NCBI GenBank assembly: GCA_935421135.1
Contig: OW285193.1
Location: 10,774,099-10,838,098, forward strand
Direction of reading: 5' to 3'
Source of the DNA: Bugulina stolonifera
Lineage: Eukaryota > Bryozoa > Gymnolaemata > Cheilostomatida > Bugulidae
DNA length: 64,000 nt
Below the pieces are notes generated by a model. The model made no database searches and was not told the DNA's origin. It saw only the letters and a program-made list of their open reading frames with translations. Each line of letters begins with the position of its first letter. Positions within the stretch are counted from its first letter, which is position 1. A program made the position numbers and the translations under genes. This document shows positions 62,150 through 64,000 of this stretch, in pieces.

Positions 62150-63796
62150 CAACTGCACTGACATCAGAACAGTTAGTTCAGTATAATATGTACACATACA
62201 AAGGAGCTACACATAAGAAAGAGCTACACAAACTTGTATAAATAGTATATTTGGTGTCACATAACCAATATTGGGGCATTGTGTGAGTGTTGGGTTAGTA
62301 ATTCAACTAATTCAACAAAGCACAGTAGGATAGAAGAAATTCCGTTTGGTGATGTTTTGGAAGCCTTAATCACCATTTTGTAAGATTACCAGCCCGTTCT
62401 AAGAACTTGGGTTATAAATTTTATGATACAACAAGCAGCACACATGCAAATGCAGTCAAACTTCAATATTAGCTACATGTATATATAATGTACAGTGCAC
62501 ATGTAATTCCAAAAATGTATCTTTCTAAATCCATGTTTTAGAAACTAAACTATTACAAAGAGCATGCATGGTTTAAACTTGTAACCCAACAGTTCACACA
62601 TAAATCAAAGCTATTGGTCATAATTCCAACTAAAAATAGAGAGAAAGTAAGAAAAAACTTAGACTGTTAGTTTTGTACATGATTGAAAGTTATTATTTTG
62701 ATTCCAAACTTTTTCGCACAAAACTACGCTGTATATGTAATATACTGGGCCTTCCAGTAGCAGTAATGTAGCCAATAATCTGTCCAAAATGATGTTAGTG
62801 GCCTACTATTATGTTCAACAGCGATCACTACTGACAGTATGAAATATTTTGTCTTGGCTTTTTTAACAAAGACTGGACAAAGTAGAAAAAATGGTTCATC
62901 ACATTTCTACATGTAGTTATCTAGCAATATTCTACCAATCTTACAATAGATACTAAGATAGATTATCACTAATGCATATTACAGTCATTAAAGGTCCTTG
63001 CTGTCCGATAAATCTTCAATAGTCAGTCATCAAAGGGGGGGGGGGAGTTAGTATTGGGCACCGTGTGAGTGTTGGGTCAGTATTGGGGCTTTGTGTGAGT
63101 GATGAGTCAACATTGGGGTATTGTGTGAGTGTATACAGCTCAGCGCAAATCTTTACTCCATGTACTATGAATACATGTAGGTCTATCGTCATGCATTATT
63201 AATAGGTACATGTATATCGTCATGTACCATTAATAGGTATACAAATTGTCATGTTCTATTAAAGGACGTCTCAACTTCCTTCTAGACTCGAATCATATGC
63301 CTGAGTCCTGAGAATATTTGAATATACAATGTAATAAAGAGAGGAATGCTCTCACACTGGATAAGTTCAAAAGATTTTAACACAGAGACTGCTCCCAACT
63401 TCGCCAATGATTTCAAATTATGTGCCTGATAAAATTTGAATAGAATAATTTTGAAAGTAAATATCATGACTCATAGCAACAGAAGAGGAATTTTGTAAAG
63501 CTAGAAAACATCTAAGGCTTATACTACACAATAAACAAACTTTTCATCGTTGATATATCTACCTTATGTACATGTATATAGGTAAATATCAAACACGTGC
63601 ATGGCATGGCTGATGTTTTTCAGTCTATTATGGATGTATCACCAACAGAATTATGCCAAAAAGATGTATTAACGCTGGGTGAACTGCTACATGGCGAAAT
63701 TATATCACCAAATTTTAATATTTAATTTATATCATTATAGTATTATACATATTTAGTAAATAAACAAATAAAAATATCTTGAACAGCACACATAAT

Positions 63797-64000
63797 ACCA
63801 CCATATACAGAGTAACCAGTCAGTGAGACTACCATACACAGAGTAATCAGTCAGTGAGACCACCATATACAGAGTAACCAGTCAGTGAGACCACCATACA
63901 CAGAGTAACCAGTCAGTGAGACCACCATATACAGTGTAATCAGTCAGTAATACCACCATATACAGAGTAACCAGTCAGTGAGACTACCATACACAGAGTA
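63797..64000. repeat. 31-bp minisatellite continuing past the window
   Basis: At least six and a half tandem units containing CAGAGTAACCAGTCAGTGAG, differing by CATATACAG/CATACACAG and single changes. It is still running at base 64000. Confidence 0.95.

Larger units (their letters stand above)
61873..64000. other. Upstream of the last recognised coiled-coil exon
   Basis: No further exon could be supported. The stretch contains the MITE 62006-62149, an 11-G tract near 63036, imperfect GTGTGAGTGTTGGGTCAGTATTGGGG-type repeats (63040-63130, also a piece at about 62275), three TCGTCATG...ATTAATAGGTA units (63185-63245), and the 31-bp repeat reaching the window edge. Confidence 0.55.

Noticed and set aside
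63282..63467. Additional upstream exon of the coiled-coil gene
   Set aside because: The minus-strand frame has hydrophobic, non-heptad content and no matching phase-0 splice pair.

Overview
The window is nuclear DNA from an animal. The genes are split by many spliceosomal introns whose GT-AG junctions and phases close exactly. The families are metazoan (eIF2 gamma, SFT2D, a tailless/TLX-type nuclear receptor, a BIR protein). The host DNA is AT-rich, full of the word ACATGTA, and crowded with short inverted-repeat transposons and minisatellites. An NR2E1-type receptor points to a cnidarian or bilaterian rather than a sponge or placozoan; I cannot place the species more closely.

Layout. 1116-5242 (+): EIF2S3, 11 exons seen, first exon missing. 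8119-12444 (-): SFT2D2-like Golgi transport protein, 6 exons, complete. 13060-20313 (-): unrecognised 484-aa protein, 10 exons. 22172-22995 (+): small secreted, possibly peptide-precursor protein, 2 exons. 25405-27485 (-): unrecognised single-pass membrane protein, 3 exons. 32125-35697 (+): NR2E1/TLX-like nuclear receptor, 7 exons. 35.9-44.2 kb: gene-free, transposon-derived tract with a 2.9-kb hAT-type element flanked by a perfect 8-bp duplication, and a large near-perfect palindrome. 46404-48072 (+): small unrecognised 170-aa protein, 4 exons, with an internally duplicated exon. 50066-61872 (-): coiled-coil protein, 9 exons seen, 5' end missing. One 7.75-kb intron of that gene holds an opposite-strand broken IAP (BIR) gene and a young LTR retrotransposon.

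The genes do not form a pathway; they are ordinary eukaryotic neighbours. The most unusual object is the LTR retrotransposon at 54683-60342 (- strand). It has near-identical 800-bp LTRs, a tRNA-Leu primer site, a purine tract, a gag ORF, a textbook -1 frameshift signal (GGGAAAA, 6-nt spacer, 8-bp stem) and a long intact second ORF. That ORF starts with an aspartic protease and continues into repeats, zinc-finger-like motifs and a helical tail, with no visible reverse transcriptase, RNase H or integrase. Also notable: a UAG codon exactly at the conserved Trp of a BIR domain, an exon duplication in which intron sequence is better conserved than coding sequence, and an intronic minisatellite that copies a splice donor 11 times.
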